Source: Oscarella lobularis | Lineage: Eukaryota > Porifera > Homoscleromorpha > Homosclerophorida > Oscarellidae | DNA: 64,000 nucleotides | Reading direction: 5' to 3' | Assembly: GCF_947507565.1 (NCBI RefSeq) | Contig: NC_089175.1 | Coordinates: 7,057,733 to 7,121,732, forward strand | Shown: positions 9,713 to 22,179 of the stretch, one piece after another | How the letters are laid out: each line of letters begins with the position of its first letter | Position numbering within the stretch: position 1 is the stretch's first letter | Made by a program: the position numbers and the translations under genes | Notes under the pieces: model-generated | Databases searched by the model: none | Told to the model about the DNA's origin: nothing | Seen by the model: only the letters and a program-made list of their open reading frames with translations

Positions 9713-12700
9713 CTAATGATCCAGACTTCGTTCGCCTTCCGTTATCATTAGAAGGATGTCGCGAAACATGGGCCTTTTCTGTGGCTCGAATTCGACGCAT
9801 TGCTCCAATATGCTGTCGAAAAATGGCGGAACATCCGTTGCGAGGCCTCGTGGCAGTTCGCCTCCACTCATGATGTGCAGGCGAATAAGATCGTTTATCA
9901 TATCTATAAAATCGATTGCATCTAACGGACTGGAAGAATTTAATTTATAAATAGTTAACCTTTATAAGGACTTTCTTTCTCGCGGATTTCCCACAACACC
10001 ACTCCGTAGCTATAGACGTCGGCTTTCCTGGCCAAGTCCATCTTTGAGCGTTCGTCGCCCTCGCCGCAGGGACGATGGCGGTATCGCTCCGGAGCGATGT
10101 GAGTAACCGTTCCGCCTGGCAACGGCGAACTGTCTCGTCGCACCGTCGTAACCGAGCTGACACCAGTCATTTTGGAAAGACCAAAATCAGCCACCTAAAA
10201 GTATTGAAAAATAAAAAGGCATGTCTAAGAAAGTCCTGAAACAATTAATTAACCTTGCAAATGAAAGGAAATATAAGATTGGGAAGAATACTGACCAGAA
10301 CGTTGTGTGCTTTCAAGTCCTGGTGAATTACTGAAGGATGATTGTAGTGAAGATGAAGCATTCCTTCAGCTATTTGCTTTGCAAAAGCAATCCTCGATTG
10401 CCATTTTTGGACGATTTCTTCATGCTCGGCCGACTTGAGGAGCGAATGCAAGCTTCCACCGCTCACGAACTCAGTCACGAGAGCATAATGCCGGGGTACG
10501 GCGCAGAGCCCAATCAGACTTACGACGTTGTCATTCGCTTTGATTCGAAGAAGAATCGACGCTTCCTTTTTAAACATTTCATATTCTCTGCATGCAAGCC
10601 CGAAACATTATAACCAAATTTAAATTAAGATGCTTACTGCTCACTTTTCTGTTCTTCTATTTCTGAAATCGTAGAAGAGTTTCACGGCAACTTGCCTCTC
10701 AATGCCTCCCTTCTTCAGCGTCGCTTTGTACACTTCGCCGTAGCCGCCGCCCCCAACGAAATCCTTGTCTTCGTCGTAGACAAGCTCGTTTCGCTCAATT
10801 AGAAGATCAGGTTCCAAAAGTGCTTCCTAATCAAAGAATAAGAAACACCCCAACGCTAAATTAATTAAAAGATAAAATATACCTCCTCCGCGTGAATTCG
10901 AAGACATTGACGTCGATCGCCGGAAATGATCGTGACGTTCGCCGACATCGTTGGAAGTTCCTGCAGAGGCTGATTGCAGGCGAAGTGGAACGTATCAACC
11001 CATGCGTTAACGGGACTATCTCTAGCCGCCAATAACTGCCGCATATTGATTAAATAACTTTTGCGACGACTTTCGTTGATCCAGCCGTCGATGTCGTCCA
11101 CTTCGACGACGTTTGACTCGGTGGGCGAGAGAAGAAGATTATTGACGCGTCGATCGAGAAGAAGAGGTTGACGGCGGCCGTCGTTGCGATAGGCGAGATA
11201 ACGATCCCGATGTTCGGGACGCGTTGATATGAGGCAAAGATCAAACTGCCAACCGTCGGGAATTTTGACTTTTTCGAAAGAGAGAGCATGGAATGAAAAT
11301 GCCTGACGACCCACGCCGTAGAAATGAGTGTAGAAGCTGCAAGTCACGTCGGAATAGGCGACGGCGGAAGGAAAGGACGGAGCGTACGGAGCGACGACGA
11401 CTTTGACAACGGACGATTGAAGAAGAGCGAAGATTTTTCGCTCTCCCGCTCTATCAATGACGATCTTCTCGTCAAATTTAATTGGGGCTGAGTGGTGGGC
11501 CGGCGCCGACGGATCGCAACGCTCATAGCTGAAGACGACTTTAGAAGCGCTCGTTTTCGGCGTCGTTGGATCGAGATTGAGACCGTGCTCGTGGCACATT
11601 TCAATGTCAAAGTCATTGTCGGATAAGCCGGAAGAAAAAGACAATAGAATGAAATCGCTGACGAATTCGTCGTCCTGGACACCGTCCGATTGTTTGGCGT
11701 CGAATGTGAAGACGGACAAGCCGATTGACGTCTTTGGAGAAACTGCGGCGCGGGGTTGAATTCGAAGGGTTGATCTCGTATTGGGAATGGAGATCTCCGC
11801 TTCTTTGTCCACTGAGACGGGAGTGGAGAATTTCTTCCATGGAGTGAAGTTAAGAATGCGTCCATTCGTGTAGACGGTAATCGTATCTTTCACTCGTTGG
11901 GGAACTAGATGCAACAATTCGCGCTCGTTTCGAGACGTCCCTTCGCAATTCTAAACAAATAAAAATAGATACCCTACGATAAAATATTTATTTGTACCAT
12001 CGTTGGAGAGTTGGAACGGAGCGGCGAATTTTCATCGAATTGAGATTTTTCCTGTTCGATCGGTTCACTCAAGTGGTGACGAAGAAGTCTCTCGTCAATA
12101 CTTTTTAAATCTACGCGACAAATGATATTACTTAAAATGGCTATATTAAAAATAAATTACCGTATTTCAAAATATCTAATAGAGCTTCTGGCGTACTCTT
12201 CGCTGATTTATGGGGTGTTCCTCCATATCGCAGAATAAACAGAAGGCCTTCTTTAAGAATAGAGCAGACTGATTGCTTCCCTGTTGGAATAGGCTCATCT
12301 GATATTGGCACCTGTAATATGAAGGTGATCGTAGAATATCATGCAAAATAATTCAATTACCGTTTTGCACTGTTGAAAGTCAATTAGAATCATTTGGGCT
12401 AGAGAAAGAGCAATGCCGTCTCTCCCATATCCCCACAAGACAAAAGCAACTGGCCCTAATGTAGGAATATTTGCAATAACTGTTGAATGAGAGCTTCGAT
12501 GAATGAGATGATCAACGGTTTGCATTTTAATCCACTCCTACAAAAAAAAACATTATTGAAGTAATAACATATAGATCTTGTTACCAGTGAGCTGAACATG
12601 AACAGAAAGGCATCATGACACAGTCCCTCAAGAGGACTGACCCCGCCAATAAGAATTGCTCTATTATCATCAACTGCAGTGAAGGAATGTGCCTGTCGAG

Positions 12701-13355
12701 GAGATGGTTTCTGTCCTGTGCAATGAGCCGGAATCCAATTCCCTTCAAACAAAAAATATCTAATTCGAATTCAAAGCCATTTTACGCGTCACTCACTCCG
12801 TCGAATGGAAAACAACCAAACTTCATTGTTCCACCCCAAGTCATCACTATTCGGATCAGGAACGAATTGAGATCCGTCCGGTATTGGGGAAACAATCGAT
12901 GGTCCTGCTCCGCCCATCATGACGAGATGTTCGTCTCCTTCCGTCCCTAACACGCACAGTCCGTGACCGTATCTCCCACTGGGCGTTGATTGGTCTTGGG
13001 GAAGAATTCGTTCCCATTCGAGCGTCGATCCATTCAATTTGTGAAAGTCGTTTAAATAAACAGGACGGCCATCAGACAATCTGTGGATACCACCAAATTG
13101 ATAAATGGCTCGATTTTGGACGACGCCGACTCGTGCGAAGTAAGAGGGCGGAGGAAGGTCAGATGGGCTGTTTGATGTTGCTCGTCGTTGATTCCATTGG
13201 CTTGTCGACAGATTGAAGCATTCAATGACATTGGGAGAACACGCGTACTTCTCTCCCGTCGTTTCTCTCAATGCTACTCCTCCCCACAGAAGCATTTCGT
13301 CGTCGATGACGGCGGCAACGTGTCCTATTCGAGGTGACGGACACGCTGATGACAT
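9713..13355 (-). CDS. Gene D1: Kelch-X-kinase protein
   Basis: A gene of about ten exons. Exon 1 (start MSSACPSPRIGHVAAV, ATG at 13355) and the next three encode Kelch-type repeats (LLWGGV, IYQFGG, LVMMGG, AILIGG, LWGYG). A linker exon (about 12.0-12.1 kb) leads to a long exon (10.88-11.95 kb) with only domain X. The C-terminal kinase follows: GGGGYGEV loop, VAVKLF lysine, HQDLKAHN, ADFGLSKM, APE and SDVYSYGVVLWEI-type helix, ending in PQKRPMFRDILL and a stop at 9713. Catalytic Asp and DFG are kept, so activity is possible although the HRD Arg is Gln. Compared with B and E the order is changed (X before the kinase) and Roc, COR and death domain are absent. Kelch propellers usually bind protein partners, so a kinase brought to targets by Kelch is a reasonable guess. 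A near-identical copy is D2. Confidence 0.75.
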
Positions 13356-14109
13356 TCTTGAAAGAGGAGAAGCGGTTCGAGAGAAAGAAATGCAGTGCTT
13401 CGATCACAACGTACGGGTGCAGACAAGAAAAAGGACAACGACCTTTACACGTCAATCACGCCCAGGAATCGACAAAAACGAGATCCGGAACAAGCCGCGT
13501 GGCGCGAGAAAGGTTATGCACCACGTGACTAAATTGTTGATAAACTTTCACCCAAAGCCTAAAATTCAATATACAATAGAGGAAAATATTTCTCACTGAC
13601 GTGAATTCATTTAATAAAGCATTGAAAAAAAGTATACGTACTGTAAATATTTTCTTATTCAATATTTCCTCGTAAAATTCATATGAATTAAAAATTTCGA
13701 CGCGGGTAGTATCGCCGCCACTTACAAGAATTTTGTCTTTGCCACCTTTGCTGGTCAGTCGCTTCAGATCGATTTTCAAAAACCCCGCCCACGTTTCTCA
13801 TCATTCAGCCAATTCCTGTTTAATCTTAATCCCTTCCCTTTTTGGTGTTCCTACAAAAAAAACAAATTAAAAAATTCTTTCTGCCTTGTCTATGCCTCCG
13901 TGACCATTGCGCAATATGCACTTTTTAGCTACAAATGCACTTCAATTCAACATCCACTGTTTTTCTGCAAAAATAGAGAAATACGTAGCTCATTGATTCT
14001 ATGCCAGTGCCTCACTTTACCCGAGTAACATCCATATCTTGGATTTTATAGAAGTGAAAATGAAAATTCCTTAAATTTTTTCGATTGAAAAATTCCAAAC
14101 GGTCTCCAT
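13356..14109. other. 5' flank of D1, no convincing gene
   Basis: AT-rich intergenic DNA shared almost base for base with 39485-40238. It holds a CCACGTGAC E-box near 13521. A short minus-strand frame at 13726-13779 is followed by a GTAAGT donor-like site, for which I find no in-frame partner exon. Otherwise nothing is supported. Confidence 0.5.
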
Positions 14110-14907
14110 TCACAGCCTAGACGCTGTTGCCTGTTTTTCTAAAACTGCACTATTTCTCGTACGCACCGAGATACAGTTCAGTGAAACCTCAAAGGACTGA
14201 AAGGAGGCCAGCCGTGGCTTGCTACAAGCGAAATCGATCGCTGAGCAGCTTCTTGTTCGAGTCTTTGACGATGGAATGAGTGAATTGATGCAGCGAAATG
14301 TCGCTACGAGTCGCCGTTGGGAAGTAGCGCGAGCTGAGATGATAAAGAACGGTGTAACGGTAGGGAGACACCCACCGAGCCGACGCAAGTGCGAACATAC
14401 CTCCACAAATTAAAGCGTGAGGTTTCTTGCGGGCTTCTGCGGCTTCTCTGCGAGAAAAGAAACGCAACTGGCGTAAGGAGATTAAAGCGATCACGTGATC
14501 ACGCATTAGCCTTCACATATGTTTTGTTTTGAGCGTACCGGCACAAAAATACTATTCAAAAAATTTAAAAGGCTATGCATATCGAGATATAAGAAAAAGT
14601 TCACAAAGCAGTTCGTGGAAATTTAGGACAAAAGCTGAAATGTAACGTACTGTTCCAAAAGAAAACATACCGTCAAACAGGATAAATAAAATGCACTGAA
14701 AAGACTACAAAAGCCTAGGTGAAAGGTGATATCAAATAATAAAAACAAGAGTACACGAAAAGCGACTCAGGCACATGTAGATCGGCTGCAGCACGTCGCT
14801 AAGCGACGGAAACGCCACGTCTTCACTTGCAAAAATATAGGAGAGGGATGAGAAACAAGTTTACAGCAGATGAGATGTGTCCACGTGCAAGACCACCTAC
14901 CTGCTAT
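14110..14907. repeat. Copy of the ABCB-promoter / Roc-gene 3' flank block
   Basis: 14110-14510 matches 4.7-5.1, 24.7-25.2, 32.65-32.85 and 40.2-40.6 kb. Shared features are the plus-strand run AAATCGATCGCTGAGC, a tract with ACGCGAGTGCG, and GCGATCACGTGAT containing a CACGTG E-box. 14511-14907 matches the 3' flanks of C (25.2-25.6 kb) and E (40.6-41.0 kb). It separates the stop of B from D1. No gene is seen in it. Confidence 0.75.
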
Positions 14908-17900
14908 TTACGGTAAAGAGGATACACATTTATCTACAACAAATTTCGTGAAAACCCTTTCTGCTTGATTTCGTAAGCCCGCTTTTGTTAGAGCTTCACA
15001 CAGAACAGGTATCGTAGCTTTAGAGCCGTACTTCCTAGTCCAAGCGTCAAGCATACTTTGAGATTGATCTCGCAAATTTCTTGGATTTTCCAACTCGATG
15101 CACCGAACGTCGCTGCGACTAAACGGCTCAGGCTCTAGTCTATATGCAACATCTTTCCAATGCAAACGAAGTTCGTAAGCGAGATCATTAATTTGAGAAT
15201 CAGACGGTAGATTATGAACGATAGGGCTACGTTGATGAGGTACTTGCCCAAACCAAAAGTTGATTTGAAGAAAATCTTCATGATTCGAAGTCACAAGTTC
15301 ATCGAACGGATTGAAGAGATGGGTATCGTTTGGAGAATACTCCTCCTCGCCACTATAAATCACAGGAAGATTACTGAGATCAATGCCCAACTCCTCGCCG
15401 ATGTGGCTGGCTTGTCTTATTTGGCAGCATATGTTGTATTTAAAACCCCGCATGCCCTGTTGACAAATAGATTTCATTTGCCGCCGAAGCTCGTTTTTGA
15501 TCGAGACCAAGAACTTGCAGCCAATCTTATTTTGGTCTTCTTCATTGATAAAGCGAATTGTTAGAGCTATCCATTTGCCTCGGCTTTGATACAACAATTC
15601 AACTTCAACTGCCAAGAGAGGAACACGAATCATTGCATAGAATTCTAAGACAATAAACTGCGTACCTAGCACTGACGATTTCTCATCTTTCACGAAAAAG
15701 ATACACTGATGACGAGAAAGTCGCGGTTTTTTCGGATACAATTTTAGAAAACGGGTTACAAGACGGAAGTAGATACACTCCGGAACAAACTTCAGCTTCG
15801 TAGGAATGACAATAAGAGGAGCCGGGAATAAAGACGAGTAAGTGTGCTGCTCCCAGCGAGTTGGCGAGAAAAGAAGCAACTTTCTTAGCATCGACGGAAC
15901 ATAAAATTCATTTGTAGGCGATTCAGCAAGGGGTGCGATGACGTCAAGAAGTTCTAAAAGCCGAACGATCAGTCTATCTTCATTTTCAATTCTGTCCGGG
16001 TTACTGTCCTCTGAGAAGCCCGCCGCATCGCTAACTGTGTTAGCTCCTTGCCTCATTTGCTTGAGGCGATACTTCAATAGTTCGATAGACATTATTCCTT
16101 TCTCTTTGAGCGTACTCCACTCCGGTTCCAGAATTGGACCCGGCTGAGCAGCCGTCACAAATGCCGACAGAGCTTTGATTACCCAAGTAGGACTCGTGAA
16201 AACAATATCTTTCAAGCCATCTACTTCCGGGTAGTACAGTATTGCTCCAACATTGGCAAGAAACTTCAGCGCCGCGAGGACTTCGTCGCGACTTGATATA
16301 TCACAGATGTTCGGTTTCTGGGCAATCTCTGCTATTTCGTCAACTCTAGCAATAACCGTTTTCATGCTTTTGTGCCAGTGGAAAAGAAGACGTTCAAGGT
16401 ACACCCAAAATAAGGGCTGCTTTTGCATTCGCCTGCAAAACGTCGACGCCATGCGGTCTACTCTGCGTCGAACCTCCTCAACACCTCTGCAAGGAGAACG
16501 CGAGCCAGATACGGAATTGTCAATAAGAAAAATTCGCTCAATGAAATGACTCATTTCGTGAAAGTCTTCATCGACTTTGCTGTCGTCGCTTCTTTTAGGC
16601 CGGACGATGTGCTTGACAAAATCGCTGTTACTGACAAGTTCTTCAAAACGTTTTCCTTGCTGGTTTAGCCATTTTCCTAAAGCGGCTGAATCAGGAAACC
16701 TTTGCTTGTTGTTCTTCACGACGTCTTTGTGGGAACCAATCGCAAATACTGGTGGAGGCTTCACCTCCTCGTCCTTGCCCAGCCAATAATTGCCTCGCAC
16801 CGTTTCCTCGTGACACGCTGCGATTGAGCCAAACCAGTACAGTGGAAAGTCTTCATTCCTTCGTATCCAACCCAAATCGCTCGAAAGGTTAATTACCTGA
16901 CCATCAGTTGAACGATAAAAGGACTCAGCCTCATCAGATAGAGACTTCGAGATGTCCATCACAACCATGTATATAGTTAAATCAAAAGTGCTACTGTTCG
17001 GCATGAGAGCAGAGTGAGTGGCGAGATAAACTTCTTGTCCGCCTAAATCCCATACATCGCGAACGCTTGTCGTTTCACTCGGTTTGTCTGCTAGGAAATC
17101 GGTCACCAATGCCTGTTGATTATGAGTGAGCGTTTTCGCCTCTATGCACACAACTTCCGCTCGACGTTCCGATTTCGTTTTGACCCGAGAAGCGCGATGA
17201 TGGGCTTTTGGAGCTTCCTTCAGTTGGGAAGGAGGCTTTTTGACTTCGGCAGAAGAAATCGGCTTAGAAGCGCTCGCCGTCAGCGCCGTCTGCTGAAGAT
17301 TACTACGATAGCAACCTTCTGCAATAAGGGGATCCAAGTACTCTTTGTTGTCGGTGGCCTTCCATCCGCTGGCCGCTGTGTGGGACATTGTGACAGCGGC
17401 ACCTTCTGTGCTTGCTTTCTCCCTCTCAAACGGTCGGTTTAGAAGAGAGTCGACGAGGCACGACTTACCAGCTCCATCTTGTCCAACAACTATTACACGA
17501 GATCGATTAATTGACACGAAGCCGCGCTGTAGAGCTTTGTCATAAATTTTTTGAAAATTGCTTGAAGAGTCTTCAATGCGAAGGCAATGACGAAGATCGC
17601 CAGATATAATAGTGACGTAAGCGGTCACCGTCGAAACTTGTTGCAGAAGCTCTCTGTAGTTGCAGACGAAAGAGAAGGTTTCGACCCAAGCACCATTGGG
17701 ACTATCTCTCGCTGCCAACAACTGCTGCATGTTGATAAACACTTTTTTGAGAAGACTCTCGTTGATCCAGCCTTCAATGTCGTCCACTTCGACAACGTTC
17801 GTTTCCGTGGGCCAGAGAAGAAGACTGATACACTGATCGAGAAGAAGAAGAGGCCGACGGAGGCCATCGCTGCGATTAACGATCAAACGATCCCGATGTT

Positions 17901-20900
17901 CGGGACGGGTTGAGATGATGCAAAGATCAATTTTCCAAGCGTCGGGAATTTTCATTTTTTCAAAAAAGAGAGCGCGGAATGAAAATGCCTGACGACCCAA
18001 GCCGTAGAAATGAGTAAAGAAACTGACAGCCACATCAGAGTTGGACGACGAAACGGCGGCGGCCGCAGTAGAAGGAAAGACGACGACTTTGACGACAGAC
18101 GATTGAAGTTGAGCGGCGATTTTTCTCTCTTCCGTCTTATCAATGACGGTCTTCTCGTCAAATACAAGAGGGTGCTCTGTCTTTGCCAAAGAGTCGTGAG
18201 GTTGATGAAAAAAGACGACTTTGGAGGCGCTCGTCGCAGGCGCGGTTGGATCGAGATTAAGACCGTGTTCGTGACACATTTCAATGTGCACGTCATCGTC
18301 GATTAAGCCGGAGGGAAGAGACAATTGAATGAGATCGCTAACGAATTCGTCATCACGGACACCCTGCGATTGTTTGGCGTCAAATGTAAAGACGGTAAAG
18401 CCAATCGACGCCGTTGCAGCAGTCGTAACTGCATTGCCGCCCTCGCGGGGTTGAATTCGAAGAACCGAGCTCGTTTTGGGAATGGAGATCTCCGCTCCAT
18501 TGTTAAATGAGAGTGGGGCGGAGAATTGCTTCCATCGAGTGAAGACGAGAACGCTTTGAGGCGTTACAACGGCAATCACATCTTCTACTCGTTGAGGAGT
18601 CATATCTTCCACTCGCTGAGAAGTTGGAAGAAACAGGTCGTCCACTTCGGCTAAATGCGTCACTACAATGTCGCGGAAAGTCGGTCGATTTTGCGGATTA
18701 TATTGAACAGACTTCTTCATGAGATCGTCAAAAAAAGGCGGAGATCCCGTCGCGCGGCCTTCAGGTAAAGCCGCTCCACTTTTTACGTGAAGGCGAATTG
18801 TATCCTTATCAAGTTCTAAGCAAAGAAATAGCCAACGTCATATAAGTCATAATAATAAAAATTGACCTTGATAGGGATGGCACCTTTCACGTATTTCCCA
18901 TAGCACAACTCCGTAGCTATAAACATCAGATTTTTTTGCCAAATCTATCACGACGTCCTCTTCGTCTCCATCACCGTACGGATGCTCAGAGTATCGTTCC
19001 GGAGCGATGTGAGTGACAGTGCCACACGGCACGGAAACCTCTAACCGATGTATTGAAATCGCGCTGACGCAAGACATTTTTGAAACTTGAAAACCACTAA
19101 TCTGAAAATATTAATGATTAAATTATTAGTATAGGCTTTTTAACAAACTTTGCAAATAAATTGATTTTTGTTTTCGTCTGAAATGCGTCTAACCAAGACA
19201 TTTGTCGCTTTCAAGTTGTGGTGAATCACTGGTGGATTGTTTTCGTGGAGATGAAGCATTCCCCTAGCAATTTGCTTCGCAAACGTGACTCGCGTTTCCC
19301 ACTTTTCAACCGCTACTTCGTCTGACATGAGAAAAGAAAACAAATCTCTTTCGCTCATGAACTCGGTTACGAGGGCGTAGAATCTGGGAACAGCGCAAAG
19401 TCCGATTAAACCCAAGACGAAAGGATTCGGTTCAATTTGAAGTAGCACAGATGCCTCCTTCTTAAACATTTCGTATTCCCTGCACAAAAGAAAACAAAAT
19501 CTCATTAGAGAAAATAGTGAGTGCTAACTAGACACTTTATCGTTCTTCTTCGTACGTCCGTGAAAAGTTTGACGGCGACGATCTTCTCTCTTCCGTCTTT
19601 CTTTAGCGTTGCTTTGAATACATCGCCAAAGGCTCCTTGCCCCAAGAAATCGTCAGTCTCATCATAGACGAGATCCTGTCGGTCAATTTGAAGAGACGGA
19701 TCTGAAAGTCGTTCCTAAAATAATTATGCTAATGACCCGCGGCTTGCACACAAAATTAAAACCTCGATCATCTTCTGCGCATGCTTATCGGGTTTCGAAA
19801 ATTCGTGTTCGATCGGTTCGCTTAAATTGTGACGGAGGAGTTTTTCGCCAACACTTTTTAAATCTATGCAAACAATAAAATTAGGCTAAAATTAATATAA
19901 AATCATTTACCATATTTCAAAATGTCTAAAAGTGCTCCAGGCTTTCTCTCGGTATATTTATAAGGTGATCCTCCACATCGCAGAATAAACAGAAGACCTC
20001 TTCTAACAATAGAGCAGACTGATTGATACCCTGTCGGATTGGGCTCATCTGACATTGACACCTGTCAAATGAACTTTGTCATCGTAGAATGTTATGTGAA
20101 AATATTTCAATTACCATTTTGCATTTCTGAAAGTCAATTAGAATAATTTGGGCCACAGAAAGAGGAAAGTGGTCTTTCCCATATCCCCACAAGACAAAAG
20201 CAACAGACCCCCCTAATGTGGGAATATCAACAACAACCGTCGAATGGAGGAATCGAGGAATGAGAGAATCATCCAATTTCATTTTAATCCATTCCTACAA
20301 GAAAAAACGAATCAGTTATTTTATTATTGGCAAAAGCGTATGTCATTGTACCAGTGAGCTAAACAGGAATAGAAAAGCGTCATGAAACACTTGCATACAA
20401 TTTGTACCGCCAATAAGAATTGCGCGATTAACATCAACTGCAGTAAAGGAATGCCCCTGCCGAGGATGTGGCTTACTTCCTGTGCATCGAGCTTGAATCC
20501 CAGTCCCTTTACGCAAATGGCTACATCAACTTCAAAACAATTCTACATGTCACTCACTCTCTCTGGGAGAAAATAACCAAACTTCGTTGTTCCACCCCAC
20601 GTAAGGATCATTAGGATCAGGAATGAATTGATCTTCCTTGGGTGTCGTAGAATAAAGGTTTTCTCCTAATCCTCCCATGAGGACGAGATGCTCATCTCCT
20701 TTCTCTCCTAACACGCACATTCCATGGTGCGATCTCCCGCTGGGCATTGATCGGCTCTTGGGAACGATTCGTTCCCATTCGAACGTCAAACCATCCAATT
20801 TGTGAAGATCGCTCGAAAAAGCGCGACGGCCGTCAGTGAAGTAGGAACCGCCAAATTGATAAATGTCCCGATTTGGAACGACACCGATTCGTGAATCAGA

Positions 20901-21113
20901 ACATGGATGAGGCATGTCGGATGGGCTGTTTGACGTTGCTTGTCGTCGATACCATTGTCTTGTCAACAAATCGAAGCTTTCGATCCCATCGGGAGAGCAA
21001 AAGTACTCCGCCCCCGTCGATTCCTCCACCGATACTCCTCCCCACAGAAGCATCTCCTCATCGACTACTGCGGCAACGTGTCCAATTCGAGATGACGGAC
21101 ACGCAGAAGACAT
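14908..21113 (-). CDS. Gene B: Kelch-pseudokinase-X-Roc-COR-death domain protein
   Basis: The most complete member. Exons by splice sites: 20558-21113, 20352-20506, 20115-20294, 19911-20061, 19763-19863, 19536-19714, 19149-19479, 18867-19101, 14908-18815. All phases agree, giving about 1931 residues. Kelch repeats fill about 1-350 (LLWGGV, IYQFGG, LVLMGG, AILIGG, LWGYG). The kinase fold is about 395-680: GQGAFGDV loop and VAVKLF lysine are kept, but the catalytic loop reads HHNLKATN (Asp to Asn) and DFG reads GFQ, so it is probably a pseudokinase. Domain X is about 690-1060. Roc has GQDGAGKS near 1070, WDLGGQ and SHKD. COR follows (WVYLERLLFHW, VGAILYYPEV, TSPTWVIKAL). A death domain is about 1830-1920 (QINDLAYEL, MLDAWTRKYGS, VLCEALTKAGL). 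DAPK1 also joins kinase, Roc-COR and death domain, but there the linker is ankyrin. It probably acts in the cytosol; activity would rest on the GTPase and on binding. Confidence 0.8.
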
Positions 21114-21400
21114 TGTCGAGAAAGAGAATCGGTTCGAGAGAATGGAATCGAGTGCGTCAAGGACGAAATATCACAACGCGAGTCTATATTAGGAGAACAA
21201 TGATTATTGATCTGAACCGAAATCGTTCTTTGCCAAGGCAGCAACCTTTGCAGGACGACACAATCACGCCGGCGACGGCTCGAACGGCTCGAACGGGAAT
21301 GCGATGACGTTACGTATAGCACGGCTCCGCGGCTGAGACAAAGGTCAAACATCACGCGACAGGAATTATGCAAATATTTTTTTGATAAACTTCGAGCCAC
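21114..21400 (-). promoter_or_regulatory. Conserved 5' flank of gene B
   Basis: This flank aligns with those of C2 (31174-31440) and E (47283-47540). It contains TGACGTTA (21305-21312), a CRE-like site altered in E, and the octamer ATGCAAAT (21368-21375), kept in all three copies. Its position before the first ATG suggests a promoter or 5' UTR. The copies are recent, so conservation alone is weak evidence. Confidence 0.35.
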
Positions 21401-21704
21401 AGCCTTAGAGAAGTAGAGATCTATTTTATTTTGAAAATTCATTTTGAGCAATCGTCGGCAGTGGACTCCCCACTCAGTATGCCAAGTCCTTGCACGAGAG
21501 AGAGCAAAAGACACTCGAAAGTGCGTCTTCGAAGACAACTTCACACAAAGGCGATAGATCTACACAGATGCATCCCTAGGAATCAAAGATAAGGGGCCAA
21601 TCACTCTAATGTACGCAAAAGCATCCCTTAGAATAAAGCGCCATATCAAAGATAACGGGGAAGGGGCCCATGAAGCTCTCTAATATACGAAGGTCATTCT
21701 CGTC

Positions 21705-21990
21705 AACTCTACTTTTTATGCGAGAGTAGCGTTCCATGCGCCTGAACGGCAAGCCCCGCTCGCGCGCAACGAGTGAGAGACACTTGCACCCCATAAATGG
21801 GCGTTCCCAGCAACTCTACTTTTTATGCGCGAGTGGCGTTCCATGCGCCTGAACGGCAAGCCCCGCTCGCGCGCAACGAGTTAGAGACACTTGCACCACA
21901 TAAATGGGCGTTCCCAGCAACTCTACTTTTATGCGCGAGTGGCGTTCCATTCGCCTGAACGGCAAGCCCCGCTCGCGCGCAACGAGTTGC
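21705..21990. repeat. 107-bp tandem repeat, about 2.7 copies
   Basis: Units begin CAACTCTACTTTTTATGCG at 21705, 21811 and 21918 and contain CTGAACGGCAAGCCCCGCTC. The last unit is cut off near 21990. Nearly identical units indicate a young minisatellite. It lies between gene B and the ABCB fragment. Confidence 0.85.
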
Positions 21991-22179
21991 AGGCACCGGT
22001 ACTAGTAGGTCAATGAATACGAAACCACGCGACGAGATACGCGAAACAACCCTGTTCGTACCGAACACGATACTGACACTGGGGTAATTTTAGTACTCTG
22101 TTAACAGGCACTAACTTTTCCTAACTGCTACCTCTTTCAAATATTTGACAGTTTCTCAGGGGCCCCTTTTTCCTTGAAT

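Larger units (their letters stand above)
6290..21420. repeat. Segmental duplication, copy 1 (Kelch remnant-U-P-D1-B)
   Basis: Collinear with 32930-47540 at an offset near 26.1 kb (26,129 in D, 26,141 at the B/E stop codon). Identity is very high from about 8.0 to 15.9 kb and lower on both sides. Confidence 0.85.

Noticed and set aside
13456-13779. Minus-strand frame starting MKIDLKRLTSKGGKDK, upstream of D1 (copy at 39585-39908)
   Set aside because: A donor-like GTAAGT follows 18 codons, but no downstream acceptor restores the Kelch frame of D1, and D1 has its own ATG at 13355.
14219-14413. Plus-strand frame with KSIAEQLLVRVFDD, repeated at 4.9, 24.9 and 40.4 kb
   Set aside because: Looked like a conserved small gene, but in other copies it meets stops soon after and it lies in the ABCB 5' region. 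Shared sequence comes from duplication of the block, not from coding constraint.
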